This document shows, piece by piece, positions 6,779 to 7,786 of a stretch of DNA of 7,786 nt. Each line of letters starts with the position of its first letter. The first letter of the stretch is position 1. The DNA is from Betaproteobacteria bacterium (lineage in GTDB: Bacteria; Pseudomonadota; Gammaproteobacteria; Burkholderiales; SG8-41). Location of the stretch: positions 1 through 7,786 of the forward strand of contig JAIOOZ010000126.1 in the NCBI GenBank assembly GCA_021414185.1, given 5' to 3'. Below the pieces are notes generated by a model. The model was not told the DNA's origin. It ran no database searches and saw nothing but the letters and a program-made list of their open reading frames with translations. The translations under genes and the position numbers were made by a program.

Positions 6779-7387
6779 ATGCTGCACCTGTACGGTTCCG
6801 TGAACTCGCGCGCGATGCGCAACATATGGATGCTGAACGAGCTTGGCATCAGCTACGACCACAAGGACTGGCTGCCGCGCGCGCCCGAAACCAAGACGCC
6901 GGAATTCCGCGCGCTCAACGCCAATTCGCGCGTGCCGACCATAGACGACGACGGTTTCGTGCTGTCGGAGTCGATGGCCATCAATATTTACCTTGCGAAA
7001 AAGCACAAAAGCCCGCTCTATCCAGCCGACGCGAAGAAGGAAGCGCTCGTGCTGCAATGGAGTTTGTGGGAAACCGATCGTCTCGACCGCCAGGTTGTCG
7101 ATTACCAGCGGCACAGCAGTCAGTTGCCCGCCGCCGAGCGCAAAGCCGAGGTCGCCGAAAAAGCGTGGGGTGAGTGCTGTCCCGCGTTCGACGTGCTCGA
7201 AGACACGCTCAAGAAATCCAAGTTCCTGCTCGGCGCCGAGTTCACGATGGCTGATCTGAATGTCGCCTCGGCGCTGTATCGCGCGTTGACGATAGATCTC
7301 GCAAAGTGGCCGCATGTGCAGACCTGGCTGAAGACCTGCTGGGACCGTCCGGCGGCGAAGAAGACAAGGGCGCTGCGGGAGAAGTGA
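6779..7387 (+). CDS. Glutathione S-transferase family protein
   Basis: This complete 202-residue protein has the usual length of bacterial cytosolic glutathione S-transferases. The N-terminal thioredoxin-like domain opens with LHLYGSVNSRAMRNIWMLNE, where a serine (S7 or S10) could contact the glutathione thiol. It continues to SRVPTIDDDGFVLSESMAI (50-68), which contains the cis-proline (P53) and the E64-S65 pair that binds the gamma-glutamyl part of glutathione. The helical C-terminal domain has the N-capping box FTMADLNVAS (155-164, T156 and D159). It is expected to conjugate glutathione to, or otherwise process, an electrophile in the cytoplasm. The substrate and class cannot be decided here. 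It has its own ribosome binding site and is transcribed away from moxR. A receptor gene remnant follows 20 bases downstream. Nothing suggests truncation. Confidence 0.95.
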   Translation: MLHLYGSVNSRAMRNIWMLNELGISYDHKDWLPRAPETKTPEFRALNANSRVPTIDDDGFVLSESMAINIYLAKKHKSPLYPADAKKEALVLQWSLWETDRLDRQVVDYQRHSSQLPAAERKAEVAEKAWGECCPAFDVLEDTLKKSKFLLGAEFTMADLNVASALYRALTIDLAKWPHVQTWLKTCWDRPAAKKTRALREK

Positions 7388-7400
7388 TTGATGATGCCGG

Positions 7401-7433
7401 GAGGGCGTGAGAGCGCGAGGGCGTGAGGGCGTG
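7401..7433 (+). repeat. Short direct repeat, three copies of GAGGGCGTG
   Basis: GAGGGCGTG occurs at 7401-7409, 7417-7425 and 7425-7433. The first two copies extend to GAGGGCGTGA and are separated by GAGCGC. The tract lies between the transferase stop and the preserved mature N-terminus of the Bug/TctC gene, exactly where a signal peptide should be encoded. It looks like a slippage-prone simple repeat. Confidence 0.7.
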
Positions 7434-7786
7434 CAAACCGCGCTGGCGCAGGCGTGGGAGCCGCGCAAAACCGTCGAGATCGTCGTCCGCGCCGACCCGG
7501 GCGGCGCACTCGATATCACGGCGCGGCAGCTGCAGAACATCAGGCGCGACAAGAAAATCCTCGAGGGCGTAGTGCTGAACAAACCCGGGGCCGGCAATGC
7601 CATCGCGTGGACTTACCTGAATCAGTTCCCGGGCGACGCCAGTCGTATCGCAATCGCCACGCCCAACCTGTTCACCAATCAATTGATGGGCATCAGCCCG
7701 CTGACTTATCGCGACGTGACGCCGCTTGCCGTCATGCTCACCGAATACATCGTCGTCATCGTGCGCGCGGATTCGCCGTTGAAGTC
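7407..7786 (+). CDS. Bug/TctC-family solute-binding protein, lacks signal peptide, 3' part outside window (likely degraded 5' end)
   Basis: The frame is open from just after a TGA at 7392-7394 to the end of the window. From about 7440 it reads ALAQAWEPRKTVEIVVRADP, then GGALDITARQL, VVLNKPGAGNAIAWTYL and PLTYRDVTPLAVML. This is the N-terminal half of a Bug/TctC receptor of tripartite tricarboxylate transporters, periplasmic proteins that bind carboxylates and similar ligands. ALAQA looks like the end of a signal peptide with its cleavage site, but the residues before it (VRARGREGVQT) are charged, with no hydrophobic core. The upstream in-frame stop leaves no room for one. The only early starts are GTG 7407 and GTG 7431, with ribosome binding sequence 2 bases or less away, which is too close. 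As it stands the protein would not be exported. Family assignment is solid; whether the gene works is doubtful. The ligand is unknown. Confidence 0.82.
   Translation, partial: MRARGREGVQTALAQAWEPRKTVEIVVRADPGGALDITARQLQNIRRDKKILEGVVLNKPGAGNAIAWTYLNQFPGDASRIAIATPNLFTNQLMGISPLTYRDVTPLAVMLTEYIVVIVRADSPLK

Noticed and set aside
7401..7433. GAGGGCGTG repeat as a CRISPR array or attachment site
   Set aside because: Units are 9-10 bases with 7 or no intervening bases, no unique spacers, and no cas gene or integrase nearby.
6692..7603. N-terminal extension of the MoxR frame running antisense through the glutathione S-transferase gene
   Set aside because: No MoxR homologue-like features occur before the TTG at 6691. 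A good Shine-Dalgarno precedes that TTG, and the plus-strand transferase is intact.

Overview
This is a GC-rich bacterial window, densely packed and almost entirely coding. The gene repertoire points to a betaproteobacterium, probably of the Burkholderiales or a related uncultured lineage. It holds a Bug/TctC-type extracytoplasmic solute receptor, a NitT/TauT-type ABC substrate-binding protein, and the MoxR-DUF58-TgpA membrane transglutaminase cluster. This placement rests on gene content only; there is no rRNA or tRNA to anchor it.

Layout: from about 6691 down to 1, all genes lie on the minus strand in two tight blocks. Block A, read right to left, is a MoxR AAA+ ATPase (6691-5741), a DUF58 protein (5736-4408) and a TgpA-like transglutaminase (4405-2399). 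The gaps are 4 and 2 bases, so this is almost certainly one operon. Block B begins after a gap of about 130 bases that holds the most AT-rich patch of the window, a perfect hairpin and a REP-like palindrome. It encodes a DUF4387 protein (2265-1945), an AtuA-family (DUF1446) protein (1948-527) and an exported ABC substrate-binding protein (527 to beyond position 1). Both junctions in block B overlap (ATGA, then TGATG), so the three genes look translationally coupled. The last gene has no stop in the window.

On the plus strand, divergent from moxR across an 87-base gap, is a complete glutathione S-transferase (6779-7387). Just downstream is the open 5' part of a Bug/TctC receptor (about 7407 to beyond 7786). 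Its mature N-terminus is clear, but its signal peptide is missing and the space is filled by a short GAGGGCGTG repeat. It is probably a decayed or truncated gene.

How they may work together: in block A, MoxR probably acts as a chaperone-like ATPase on the DUF58 partner, and both probably serve the envelope transglutaminase. In block B, the DUF4387/AtuA pair is a widespread but biochemically unassigned couple. Its coupling to an ABC receptor suggests that the receptor brings in the compound, or a relative of it, that the pair processes. That link is inference. I found no CRISPR array, transposase, integrase, phage gene or stable-RNA gene.
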